From: Mycolicibacterium peregrinum
GTDB taxonomy: Bacteria > Actinomycetota > Actinomycetes > Mycobacteriales > Mycobacteriaceae
NCBI RefSeq assembly: GCF_001665625.1
Contig: NZ_LZSY01000087.1
Coordinates: forward strand, 49,440-113,439
DNA: 64,000 bases
Direction: 5' to 3'
Shown here: positions 16,828 through 24,833 of the stretch, piece by piece
Layout: the number at the start of each line of letters is the position of its first letter
Position numbering within the stretch: position 1 is the stretch's first letter
The notes under the pieces: generated by a model
The model's input: the letters and a program-made list of their open reading frames with translations, nothing else
The model's database searches: none
What the model was told of the DNA's origin: nothing
Position numbers and translations under genes: made by a program

Positions 16828-18274
16828 CCTCGTCGCGCACCGCGGTACGCCGGGCCTTGCCCGCGTCGTCACGCAGTGGGGTGTCGACGAACTCGACGTC
16901 GCCCGGCACCTTGTAGCCCGAGAGACGCTCGCGCAGGAATGCCTGCACCGCCGTGGCATTCAGGTCCGATCCGTCGGACGTCTGCACGAGCGCGTACGGC
17001 ACCTGCCCGAGATCTTCGTGCGGTACGCCGACGACGAGGCAGGACAGGACGTCAGGATGCTCGGCGAGCGCCGCTTCGATCTCGGCGGGGTAGACGTTCT
17101 TGCCGCCGACGGTGAACATGTCCACCCGCCGGTCGTTGAGGTAGAAGAACCGCTCGGGCCCGTCGTCGACGTAATACCCCAGATCTCCGAGTGAGTCCCA
17201 GCCGTCGCGGTTTTTGGCCGTGCTGCCGACGTAGCGGTAGGTGGGGGCGCTGCCCGGTCCGGGCCGCATGTAGATCTCACCGGTCACGCCGGGCGGGCAC
17301 TCCTGGCCGTCGTCGTCGAGCACCTTCATCTCTCCGGCCACCACCACGCCGACCGATCCCGGATGCCGCAGCCACTGCTCGCCGGAGATGAACGTGAGCG
17401 CCTGCAGTTCGGTGCCGCCGTACAGTTCCCACAGGGCCTCGGGGTCGAGCAGGTCGATCCAGGCCTGCTTGACCGCAGGTGGGCAGGGTGCGCCGACGTG
17501 CCAGAACCGCCGAATGCTCGACAGGTCATAGGCTTTCGGGTCGGCGCGGTACACCGGCAGCAGCCGTTGCATGATGGTGGGCACCGTGGTCAGGAACGTC
17601 ACGCGGTGTTCGGTGACCAGCGCCAGGAACTCGGCTGGATCGAAGCGTGGCATCAACACCAGGTGGTGGCCCTGCAACAGCGCGATGGCGAATGTGGTGA
17701 AACCGGTGTTGTGGCTCATCGGTACCGACATCAGCGTCACGTCGTCGGGCTGGGCGCCCAGGGGCACACCGATCAGAGCGGGCACCCGGCTGTCGCCGCC
17801 GGCTTCGATCAGCTTCGGGCGTCCGGTACTGCCGCCCGACGCCATCGACTTCCACGTCGGCGCGACCGCCTCGGGAAGCGGTGCATCGGACAGCTCGGCA
17901 TCAGGAGTGAAACCGGCCGGAACCCAGGGGGTTTCGCCCGCGTCGCGGCCGACGACCAGGGCCCTGGGACGCAGCGCGAGGATCCCGGCGAACTCCGCGT
18001 CCGGCAACCGGGGCGACAGGGGTTGCGGTACCGCGCCGAGTTTCCAGGTGGCAAGGACGGCCTGTACCCATCCGATCGAGTTGGGCAGGCTTATGGTGAC
18101 GTAATCGCCTTGTCGCACACCGCGTTCAGCGTAGGCTCGGGCCAGTCGATTGGTGGACCGGTCCAGTTCGGCCCGGGTGAGCGTGATGCCCTGGCAGGTC
18201 ACCGCGGGCCGGTCAGGACCGGCCGCTGCCAACTCGGCGACCTGGGTAGGAATGGTCGGGATGGCGTCGGTCAT
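16790..18274 (-). CDS. AMP-dependent acyl-CoA synthetase (FadD family)
   Basis: A 494-residue ANL enzyme. It has the nucleotide loop ASGGSTGRPKLIE, the motif LYGGTE in place of the more common YGxTE, the hinge NDRRVDMFTVGGKNVYP and the C-terminal catalytic Lys in DDAGKARR. It is shorter than long-chain FadD enzymes and closer to small-acid or CaiC/BaiB-like ligases. Its ATG lies one base after the php stop, so it is the last gene of a marR-PPOX-php-fadD transcript. Its acid substrate may be the product of the Php hydrolase, which is an inference from linkage only. Confidence 0.85.
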   Translation of the reverse strand: MTDAIPTIPTQVAELAAAGPDRPAVTCQGITLTRAELDRSTNRLARAYAERGVRQGDYVTISLPNSIGWVQAVLATWKLGAVPQPLSPRLPDAEFAGILALRPRALVVGRDAGETPWVPAGFTPDAELSDAPLPEAVAPTWKSMASGGSTGRPKLIEAGGDSRVPALIGVPLGAQPDDVTLMSVPMSHNTGFTTFAIALLQGHHLVLMPRFDPAEFLALVTEHRVTFLTTVPTIMQRLLPVYRADPKAYDLSSIRRFWHVGAPCPPAVKQAWIDLLDPEALWELYGGTELQALTFISGEQWLRHPGSVGVVVAGEMKVLDDDGQECPPGVTGEIYMRPGPGSAPTYRYVGSTAKNRDGWDSLGDLGYYVDDGPERFFYLNDRRVDMFTVGGKNVYPAEIEAALAEHPDVLSCLVVGVPHEDLGQVPYALVQTSDGSDLNATAVQAFLRERLSGYKVPGDVEFVDTPLRDDAGKARRTAVRDEVIARLEPARARR

Positions 18275-18275
18275 C

Positions 18276-19247
18276 TCAGTACCCGCCCTTCCGCTCGAAG
18301 ATCCGGCGTGGGTTGTCCACGAGCATCGTGGTGATCTGCTCCTCGGTGACCCCACGCTCCCGTAGGGCAGGCAGCACATCGTTGTGGATGTGCAGGTAAT
18401 GACTGTTGGGCAGGGCCGTGGTGGTCAATTCGTCAGGCAGCGCGTCGAAGTAGCACCAGGTGTCGTGCGAGAGCACCATCTTCTCGGCGTGGTCGCGCTC
18501 GCACATGGTCGCCACCGTGGCGACCCGCTCCTCGAACGGCAGGAAGACATCCACACCGAACCGGTCCATGCCGATATAGGACCCGTTGGCGATCAGCTCT
18601 TCGAGGTAGCCGATGTCAGTGGTGTCACCGCAATGGCCGATGATCACCCGGGACAGGTCGACGCCCTCCTCGGCGAAGATGCGCTGCTGTTCGAGGCCGC
18701 TCCGGCTGGCCGCATGGGTGTGGGTCGAGATGGGCACTCCGGTCTGTCGGTGGGCCTGAGCGACGGCTCGCAGCACCCGTTCGACACCCGGTGTGACGCC
18801 CGGTTCGTCAGTGGCGCACTTGAGGATTGCCGGTTTGATCCCGGTATCGGCGATGCCGTGTTCGATGTCGCGGACGAACATCTCGGTCATCGGATCCGGA
18901 CGGCCGGTTTTGGGCGCGTTGAAGTGGAAGGTCAGCGGCAGGTCGTTGTAGGTGTAGAAGCCGGTGGCGACGATGATGTTCAGGTCGGTGGCCTCGGCGA
19001 TCCGGGCGATCCGCGGAATGTAGCGGCCGAGGCCGATCACCGTGAGGTCGACGATCGTGTCGACACCGTGGGATTTGAGTTCGGTGAGCCGCGCGATCGC
19101 ATCGGCTTCCCGGCTGGCTTCGTCGCCCCAGGACTCGGGATAGTTCTGGGTCAGCTCGGTGCTCATGATGAAGACGTGCTCGTGCATGAGCGTGACGCCG
19201 AGGTCGGTGGCATCGATGGCTCCGTGGGCGGTGTTGACAGTCGGCAC
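18276..19247 (-). CDS. php: Phosphotriesterase-like lactonase (Php, Rv0230c orthologue)
   Basis: A 323-residue TIM-barrel amidohydrolase of the PTE-like lactonase group; the M. tuberculosis enzyme hydrolyses lactones and, weakly, organophosphates. All binuclear metal ligands are visible: His22 and His24 (MHEH), carboxylated Lys143 (ILKCATDE), His176 (STHTH), His205 (IGHCGD) and Asp262 (SHD). The GTG start at 19247 gives the expected family length. It sits 19 bases after the PPOX gene and directly before fadD. Confidence 0.92.
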   Translation of the reverse strand: MPTVNTAHGAIDATDLGVTLMHEHVFIMSTELTQNYPESWGDEASREADAIARLTELKSHGVDTIVDLTVIGLGRYIPRIARIAEATDLNIIVATGFYTYNDLPLTFHFNAPKTGRPDPMTEMFVRDIEHGIADTGIKPAILKCATDEPGVTPGVERVLRAVAQAHRQTGVPISTHTHAASRSGLEQQRIFAEEGVDLSRVIIGHCGDTTDIGYLEELIANGSYIGMDRFGVDVFLPFEERVATVATMCERDHAEKMVLSHDTWCYFDALPDELTTTALPNSHYLHIHNDVLPALRERGVTEEQITTMLVDNPRRIFERKGGY

Positions 19248-19266
19248 GAGCCCGATGCTAGGTGCG

Positions 19267-19683
19267 TCAGTCCGCTGTGTGTGGGGATTCGGCCCAGTCG
19301 CGGGCGGTGGTACCTGCACCGTCGAGCCCCCAGCTGATGATGCGGCGCGGCGCGATACGGATGATGTCGCCGGACAGCCCGCCTTCGGTGGTTCCCGCGC
19401 CGGGCAGCGCCGTTGCCGTGCCACGGATTTCGATGCCGCGCGCGTCTGGTGGCCGTACCGAGAGCACCGTGTCGACGATGAAGGCGACCTGCGGGTTGCC
19501 AATCACATTGCGCCACTTCTGCGTCGACGCGAGGGCGTGGCCGACGATGTCGATGCCCTCCTGATCGGGACTCACGTGGACACCGACGGGACGGATTTGC
19601 GGAGCGCCGTTGCGGTCGACGGTGCACAGGCGTCCGATTGGTTGCTCGCGCAGGTGGGTCAGCTCGGCGGCGGTGAAGCTCAT
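19267..19683 (-). CDS. PPOX-class F420-dependent flavin/deazaflavin oxidoreductase
   Basis: A 138-residue split-barrel protein of the pyridoxamine-5'-phosphate-oxidase superfamily, with the signature GRLCTVDRNGAPQIRPVG and KWRNVIGNPQVAFIVD. In actinobacteria this subfamily usually binds F420H2 and reduces small molecules. Its ATG overlaps the marR stop (ATGA), so translation is coupled. The reaction is not known. Confidence 0.85.
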   Translation of the reverse strand: MSFTAAELTHLREQPIGRLCTVDRNGAPQIRPVGVHVSPDQEGIDIVGHALASTQKWRNVIGNPQVAFIVDTVLSVRPPDARGIEIRGTATALPGAGTTEGGLSGDIIRIAPRRIISWGLDGAGTTARDWAESPHTAD

Positions 19684-20156
19684 GATGTCGGTCCTTCTTC
19701 GTCGGGTCGCAGCTCGTCGTGCTGCAGGGTGTCGTGGAGCCGGGTGAATACCCTTTCGATGCAGTCGAGTTCGTCGGGCCGGATGTGGTCGAAGAACAAT
19801 TCGCGGACCGACTCGGAGTGCAGCGGCATGGCGTCGCGCAGCACTTCGGCGCCGGAGGCGGTCAGCACCGCGCGGTAGCCGCGGCGATCCTCGGGCACCG
19901 GTTCCCGCAGCACCAGACCGCGCTTGGTCATCGAGTTGATCTGGTAGGTGATTCGGCTGCGGGAGAACACCATCTTCTCGGCGAGTTCGCTCATGCGCAG
20001 GCGGTGATCGGGAGCGGCGGACAGCAGCATCAACAGGTGATAGTCCATCAAGCTCAGGCCGGTGGCCTCGCGGAGGCGCTCGTCGAGCAGTGTCTCCAGA
20101 CGCAGGCTGGATTCGATGTAGGGCCGCCAGGTCCGTGCCTCGGCGGTGGAGAGCAT
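19680..20156 (-). CDS. MarR-family transcriptional regulator
   Basis: A 158-residue winged-helix regulator: the recognition region is MSELAEKMVFSRSRITYQINSM and the wing is REPVPEDRRGYRAVLT, the conserved MarR DR motif. It heads a minus-strand operon with the F420-type enzyme, php and fadD, and is divergent from a methyltransferase, so it probably controls both. The ATG at 20156 is chosen because GGAGG lies 12 bases upstream; a TTG at 20183 would add nine residues. Confidence 0.85.
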   Translation of the reverse strand: MLSTAEARTWRPYIESSLRLETLLDERLREATGLSLMDYHLLMLLSAAPDHRLRMSELAEKMVFSRSRITYQINSMTKRGLVLREPVPEDRRGYRAVLTASGAEVLRDAMPLHSESVRELFFDHIRPDELDCIERVFTRLHDTLQHDELRPDEEGPTS

Positions 20157-20248
20157 TCGCGTCACATTCCTCCGATCGGACAACTAGTTCAGATCTCAAT
20201 AGTGTGAAGGATCGCCTTGCCGTTCGCTATATCTCGACCTACTGTCAA

Positions 20249-20263
20249 TATAGTACAAATTTG
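20249..20263 (+). promoter_or_regulatory. -10 hexamer and CAAATTTG palindrome before the methyltransferase
   Basis: TATAGT (20249-20254) is a good -10 for the plus-strand gene. The perfect palindrome CAAATTTG (20256-20263) falls on the expected transcription start, a plausible MarR operator. A second dyad-like TTCAGATCTCAA lies nearer marR. Confidence 0.45.
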
Positions 20264-20286
20264 AATAAAATGAAGGGACGCCTGAC

Positions 20287-20901
20287 ATGACACACGTGAT
20301 CGACTGGGACGACGCCTACCGGCAGGACCAGACCCCAGCCTGGAGCATCGGTGCACCGCAACCGGAGTACGCGGCGATCATCGACACCGACGGCGCGGTT
20401 CGAGGTGAGGTTCTCGATGCGGGGTGTGGTCACGCCGAACTCGCGTTGGCGCTGGCTGCGCGCGGCCACAACGTCGTCGGCCTGGACCTGAGCCCCACCG
20501 CCGTGGCGGCAGCAACCGAGACCGCCCGTCAGCGAGGGCTGGACACCGCGACATTCGCGCAGGCCGACATCTCCTCGTTCACCGGATACGACGGCCGGTT
20601 CTCGACGATCTTCGACAGTGGGCTGCTGCACGCGCTGCCTGCCGAACTCCGCGACGGCTACCTGCAATCCGTATACCGCGCGGCGACGCCTGGTGCGCGG
20701 TTCTACATCCTGGCCTTCGGGGCCGGCGCATTCGGTGACCTGGACGGCCCGGGCCCGACACAGTTCACCGAAGATCAATTGCGCGAGGTGGTCTCACGCC
20801 GCTGGCAGGTCGACGAGATCCGGCCGGCACAGCTGTATGCGGCCCTACCCGAAGGCCGCACCCAGATGCCGGCCTTCTTGGTGACCGCCACCAAGGTCTA
20901 G
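20287..20901 (+). CDS. Class I SAM-dependent methyltransferase
   Basis: A 204-residue methyltransferase with the start WDDAYRQDQTPAWSIGAPQPEY, motif I VLDAGCGHAELALALA and motif post-I VVGLDLSPTAV. This pattern is seen in thiopurine/heterocyclic-toxin methyltransferases such as Rv0560c, which inactivates drug-like heterocycles and is under MarR control (Rv2887) in M. tuberculosis. Here too a MarR gene is divergent. Substrate detoxification is therefore a reasonable inference, not shown. AAGGGA precedes the ATG. Confidence 0.85.
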   Translation: MTHVIDWDDAYRQDQTPAWSIGAPQPEYAAIIDTDGAVRGEVLDAGCGHAELALALAARGHNVVGLDLSPTAVAAATETARQRGLDTATFAQADISSFTGYDGRFSTIFDSGLLHALPAELRDGYLQSVYRAATPGARFYILAFGAGAFGDLDGPGPTQFTEDQLREVVSRRWQVDEIRPAQLYAALPEGRTQMPAFLVTATKV

Positions 20902-20904
20902 CGG

Positions 20905-21225
20905 CTACCCGGCGTCGGCTTCGACGGCGGCCATGACCTCGGGGGTGATCGGGTCGAGGATGTCGTCGAAGTCGTGGTGCTTCTGCACGTACTTCTTGAC
21001 AAATGGGCAGACCGCGACGATGCGTTTGCCGGCGGCACGTGCATCGGTCAGTGCCGCGGAGACCAGCTCGCCTGCCAGGCCACGGCCGCCGAACTTGTCG
21101 TCGATTTCGGTGTGGTGGAAGATGCGCTGGTCGCCTGAGTCGACATAGGCCGCGAGGCCGGCGTGTTCGCCGTCGACGGTGATCTCGTAATGGCGGGCTT
21201 CGGGAATGTTGCGGACTTCAGCCAT
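20905..21225 (-). CDS. GNAT-type N-acetyltransferase (NATD1/YjdJ-like)
   Basis: A 106-residue minimal GNAT domain. The acetyl-CoA-binding stretch is KFGGRGLAGELVSAALTDARAAG and the C-terminal CPFVKKYVQKHHDF is typical of the NATD1/YidJ group. Substrates of this group are unknown. The start at 21225 fits the family length. It is convergent with the methyltransferase (stops 3 bases apart) and divergent from the MFS gene. Confidence 0.85.
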   Translation of the reverse strand: MAEVRNIPEARHYEITVDGEHAGLAAYVDSGDQRIFHHTEIDDKFGGRGLAGELVSAALTDARAAGKRIVAVCPFVKKYVQKHHDFDDILDPITPEVMAAVEADAG

Positions 21226-21259
21226 GTCCCAACTATGCCCCAGTGGCACTGGCACGATC

Positions 21260-22852
21260 ATGCAGATGGCCGTCACCGCAGGTTCGACGTGGGCGCCGTT
21301 GGCATCGCCGGTCTACCGGGCGCTGTGGATCGCACAATTCGTCTCCAACCTCGGCACCTGGATGCAGACGGTGGGCGCCCAGTGGATGCTGGTCGGAGAT
21401 CCGCGTGCCCCGGTGCTGGTGCCGTTGGTGCAGACCGCCACCACGCTGCCGGTGATGCTGTTGGCCCTGCCGTCGGGCGTGCTCGCCGACCTGGTCGACC
21501 GGCGCAGGTTGCTGCTGGCCACCCAGGGTGCAATGGCGGCGGGAGTGGCTGCGCTGGCGACGCTGACCGGTGTCGGTCTCGCGACACCGACGGTGCTGCT
21601 GATCCTGCTGTTCCTGATCGGTTGCGGGCAGGCGCTGACGGCACCGGCATGGCAGGCGATCCAACCTGATCTTGTTCCGCGTGAACAGATTCCGGCCGCC
21701 GCCGCGCTCGGCAGTATGAGCATGAACGGGGCGAGGGCGATCGGACCGGCGATCGCCGGCGCGTTGGTCTCGCTGTCAGGCCCAACCCTGGTGTTCGCGC
21801 TCAACGCGGTCTCCTTCGCCGGCATCGTCGTGGTGCTGCTGCTCTGGCGCAGCCCCGTCGCCGAACACCTGCTGCCCGCCGAGCGGCCGTTGGCCGCACT
21901 CAGCGCCGGTGGCCGGTTCATCCGGAGCTCACCGATCATCCGGCGGATTCTGCTGCGGGCGGTGTTGTTCATCGCGCCCGGCAGCGCGTTGTGGGGCCTG
22001 CTCGCGGTGATCGCCGACAGGCAGCTCGGGCTGTCCTCGTCCGGCTACGGCCTGTTGCTGGGCGCGCTCGGAGTCGGGGCGGTGCTCGGCGCGTTCGTCC
22101 TGGGCCGGCTGCAGTACGCGTTCGGCCTGAACGCCCTGCTGATTGCCGCCGCCGTCGGATTCGCCGGAGCCACTGCGGTTCTGGCGCTGGTCCACAACTT
22201 CGGCATCGTCCTGGCGGCCCTCGTGATCGGGGGCACGTCCTGGCTGTTGGCACTGTCGACGCTCAATGCCTCGATGCAGTTGAGCCTGCCTGCGTGGGTG
22301 CGCGCCCGCGGGTTGTCGGTGTATCAGCTGACGTTCATGGGCGGCCAGGCGATCGGTTCGCTGGTGTGGGGGCTGGTGGCCGGTGCGACGAGCACCGTGA
22401 CGGCGCTTTTGATCAGTGCCGGGCTTCTGGTGTTCTGCGCGGTATCGGCCTGGTGGTGGCCGCTGCACGCGCGCACCGGCGACCTGGACCTGACCCCGTC
22501 GGCGCATTGGCCCGAACCGGCGTTGGTGTTCGAGCCGGCCCCGCCGGATGGCCCCGTCCTGGTACTGACGTCCTACCGGGTGGAACCTGAACATGAGGCC
22601 GAGTTCTTCGCTGCCATGGGTGTACTCGGCCGGTCCCGGCAGCGCACCGGGGCCACGCAATGGCAGCTGTTCCGCAGTGTCGAGCGTGACGCCGTCTTCG
22701 TCGAGGCGTTCGTGGTGCGGTCCTGGGACGAGCATGTGCGGCAGCACCGCACTCGCCTCACCGGTAACGACCTGCTCATCGAGCAGTCAGTGGAGCGGTG
22801 GGTCGAGGGCGAGCCGGTTTCGCATCACCTGATCGCGGTACGCACTTCTTGA
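21260..22852 (+). CDS. MFS exporter (EntS/DUF894 type) with C-terminal cytosolic domain
   Basis: About 530 residues. The first about 425 form an MFS_3-like transporter, with the loop 2-3 motif GVLADLVDRRRLLL and repeated hydrophobic helices. The last about 100 residues form a soluble ferredoxin-like or antibiotic-biosynthesis-monooxygenase-like domain (VLVLTSYRVEPEHEAEFFAAM onward), a common tail of this exporter family. It likely exports a siderophore-like or toxic small molecule. ATG at 21260 or 21266 are the credible starts; longer frames overlap the divergent GNAT gene. Confidence 0.8.
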   Translation: MQMAVTAGSTWAPLASPVYRALWIAQFVSNLGTWMQTVGAQWMLVGDPRAPVLVPLVQTATTLPVMLLALPSGVLADLVDRRRLLLATQGAMAAGVAALATLTGVGLATPTVLLILLFLIGCGQALTAPAWQAIQPDLVPREQIPAAAALGSMSMNGARAIGPAIAGALVSLSGPTLVFALNAVSFAGIVVVLLLWRSPVAEHLLPAERPLAALSAGGRFIRSSPIIRRILLRAVLFIAPGSALWGLLAVIADRQLGLSSSGYGLLLGALGVGAVLGAFVLGRLQYAFGLNALLIAAAVGFAGATAVLALVHNFGIVLAALVIGGTSWLLALSTLNASMQLSLPAWVRARGLSVYQLTFMGGQAIGSLVWGLVAGATSTVTALLISAGLLVFCAVSAWWWPLHARTGDLDLTPSAHWPEPALVFEPAPPDGPVLVLTSYRVEPEHEAEFFAAMGVLGRSRQRTGATQWQLFRSVERDAVFVEAFVVRSWDEHVRQHRTRLTGNDLLIEQSVERWVEGEPVSHHLIAVRTS

Positions 22853-22874
22853 CTGTGAGCGCCATCACAGTAAT

Positions 22875-22889
22875 ATGACCAGTGGTCAT
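22875..22889. promoter_or_regulatory. Perfect palindrome, candidate operator of the downstream TetR
   Basis: ATGACCA-G-TGGTCAT is a perfect 7+1+7 palindrome located 17 bases before the tetR ATG. It overlaps a TAATAT -10 hexamer (22871-22876), as expected for autorepression of the tetR-R2lox transcript. Confidence 0.65.
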
Positions 22890-22906
22890 CCACTCTGGAG
22901 GCGCTG

Positions 22907-23587
22907 ATGCCAACGGTCACCTGGGCACGTGTCGATCCCGCTCGTCGGGCCGCGGTGATCGCGGCCGCCGAGGCGGAATTCGGGGCGCACGGATACTCCC
23001 GCGGCAGCCTCAACGTCATCGCCCGCAAGGCCGGTGTCGCGAAAGGCAGTCTCTTCCAATACTTTGCGGACAAGCGCGACCTGTACGCGTTCATCGCCGA
23101 TGTCGGCAGCCAGCGGGTGCGGTCCTACATGGAAGGCCGGATTCGCGAGCTCGATCCGAGCCGCCCGCTCTTCGAATTCCTCCCTGACCTGCTCGACGAC
23201 TGGGTGGCCTACTTCGCCGATCACCCCAGGGAGCGGGCGCTGCACGCCGCCGCCAGTTTCGAGGTCGACGCCGACGCGCGGGTCAGCGTGCGCGCCGTGG
23301 TCCACCGTCATTACCTCGATGTGCTGCGCCCCCTGGTGCGGGATGCGCAAACGCGCGGCGACCTGAAGCCCGACTGCGACGTCGATGCGTTGCTGTCGCT
23401 GATGTTGATGATCTTTCCGCACCTGGCGCTCGCGCCGTACGTGCGTGGGATGGATCCGATCCTGGGCCTCGATGAGCCCAGCCCTGAGCAACCGGCCCTG
23501 GCCGTACGCCGCCTCGTCGGGGTGTTGTCGGCCGCATTCGCGGTACCCAATTTCTCGGCATCCGATCAACCAGCCCGCCAGACCTGA
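22907..23587 (+). CDS. TetR-family regulator (Rv0232 orthologue)
   Basis: A 226-residue TetR repressor; the HTH is in AAEAEFGAHGYSRGSLNVIARKAGVAKGSLFQYFADK split over residues 15-55. A C-terminal ligand-binding domain follows. It lies 9 bases upstream of the R2lox gene, an arrangement conserved in M. tuberculosis (Rv0232-Rv0233). It probably regulates that gene and itself through the palindrome at 22875. The inducer is unknown. Confidence 0.9.
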   Translation: MPTVTWARVDPARRAAVIAAAEAEFGAHGYSRGSLNVIARKAGVAKGSLFQYFADKRDLYAFIADVGSQRVRSYMEGRIRELDPSRPLFEFLPDLLDDWVAYFADHPRERALHAAASFEVDADARVSVRAVVHRHYLDVLRPLVRDAQTRGDLKPDCDVDALLSLMLMIFPHLALAPYVRGMDPILGLDEPSPEQPALAVRRLVGVLSAAFAVPNFSASDQPARQT

Positions 23588-23596
23588 GGAGGTCTC

Positions 23597-24538
23597 ATGT
23601 CACACACACAGTTCGGTTCGCTGGCCAAAGGTGGCCTCAATTGGAACAGCTTGCCGCTGAAGCTCTTCGCGGGTGGTAACGCGAAATTCTGGGATCCTGC
23701 CGACATCGATTTCTCCCGCGACCGAGCGGATTGGGAGGCGCTGACCGATCGGGAACGGGAGTACGCCACCCGCCTGTGCGCCGAGTTCATCGCCGGGGAG
23801 GAGGCTGTCACCAAGGACATTCAGCCTTTCATGTCCGCGATGCGGGCCGAGGGCCGCCTGGGTGACGAGATGTATTTGACCCAGTTCGCCTTCGAGGAGG
23901 CCAAACACACCCAGGTGTTCCGCATGTGGCTGGACGCCGTCGGTATCGGCGACGATCTGCACAACTACTTCGACGACCTTCCGGCCTACCGGCAGATGTT
24001 CTACGAGGAGCTGCCGCAGTCGCTGGATGCGTTGTACACCGACCCGTCGCCGGCTGCCCAGGTGCGGGCGTCGGTGACCTACAACCACATCGTCGAAGGC
24101 ATGCTGGCTCTCACGGGATACTATGCGTGGCACAAGATTTGCGTCGATCGCGGGATCCTGCCCGGGATGCAGGAGCTGGTCCGGCGCATCGGGGACGACG
24201 AGCGTCGGCACATGGCGTGGGGCACGTTCACCTGTCGCCGTCACGTCGCCGCCGATGACGCCAACTGGGCGGTGTTCGAGGAGCGGATGAACGAGCTGAT
24301 CCCGCTGGCGCTGCGACTCACCGAGGAGGGCTTCGCCCTGTACGCACCGGACATTCCGTTCGGCTTGGTGCAGGACGAGTTCATGCAGTACTCGGCCGAC
24401 AAGGGAATGCGCCGGTTCGGCACCATCAGCAGCGCCCGGGGCCGGCCGCTCGAGGAGATCGACCTCGACTACTCGCCACTGACGTTGGAGGACACGTTCG
24501 CCGACGAGGATGCGCGGGCGCTGGCGGCCACCGCCTGA
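23597..24538 (+). CDS. nrdB: R2-like ligand-binding oxidase (R2lox, Rv0233 orthologue)
   Basis: A 313-residue ferritin-like protein named nrdB in M. tuberculosis but not a true ribonucleotide reductase subunit. R2lox holds a Mn/Fe centre, binds a long-chain lipid and has a Tyr-Val ether crosslink. All residues appear at the published positions: ligands Glu68, Glu101, His104, Glu167, Glu202, His205 and crosslink pair Val71 and Tyr162. It likely performs two-electron oxidation of an unknown lipid. It is co-transcribed with tetR and followed by a strong hairpin. Confidence 0.95.
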   Translation: MSHTQFGSLAKGGLNWNSLPLKLFAGGNAKFWDPADIDFSRDRADWEALTDREREYATRLCAEFIAGEEAVTKDIQPFMSAMRAEGRLGDEMYLTQFAFEEAKHTQVFRMWLDAVGIGDDLHNYFDDLPAYRQMFYEELPQSLDALYTDPSPAAQVRASVTYNHIVEGMLALTGYYAWHKICVDRGILPGMQELVRRIGDDERRHMAWGTFTCRRHVAADDANWAVFEERMNELIPLALRLTEEGFALYAPDIPFGLVQDEFMQYSADKGMRRFGTISSARGRPLEEIDLDYSPLTLEDTFADEDARALAATA

Positions 24539-24833
24539 CCCGCAAGGTCGGCGACAGGTCCCGAGGGTGCGGTGTCGGCGAACCCCTCCGTCGCCGACAC
24601 CGCAGCCGTGCGCACCACATAGTGCGCAGCCGCGCGAACACAGCTAAGCCTCACAGCTCGGCTGCAACTGACTGCGTAGTTAATACGCTCAGCCCTGCAC
24701 AATCCTGGTCCGCAACCTGAGGTCCCCCATGCAGCAAAGGACGTTCCGGGCTTGTGTCACGCGTGTCGGTACCGTAAGTACTGGATACCCGCGTTGTCAA
24801 CAGCTCCACTGAATCCGTCGGCGAAGTGCCCGT
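24539..24833. other. Intergenic region between R2lox and aftD
   Basis: This 295-base convergent gap contains a terminator hairpin (24568-24604) and a second smaller hairpin (TGCGCAC at 24609-24615 pairing with GTGCGCA at 24622-24628). The rest shows no convincing gene. In M. tuberculosis this interval holds Rv0234c and Rv0235c, which are absent here. Confidence 0.55.
24568..24604 (+). terminator. Hairpin terminator of the tetR-R2lox operon
   Basis: Perfect 14-base arms (24568-24581 and 24591-24604, TGCGGTGTCGGCGA and its complement) around a 9-base loop, 30 bases after the R2lox stop. No T-run follows, as is usual in mycobacteria. Confidence 0.7.
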
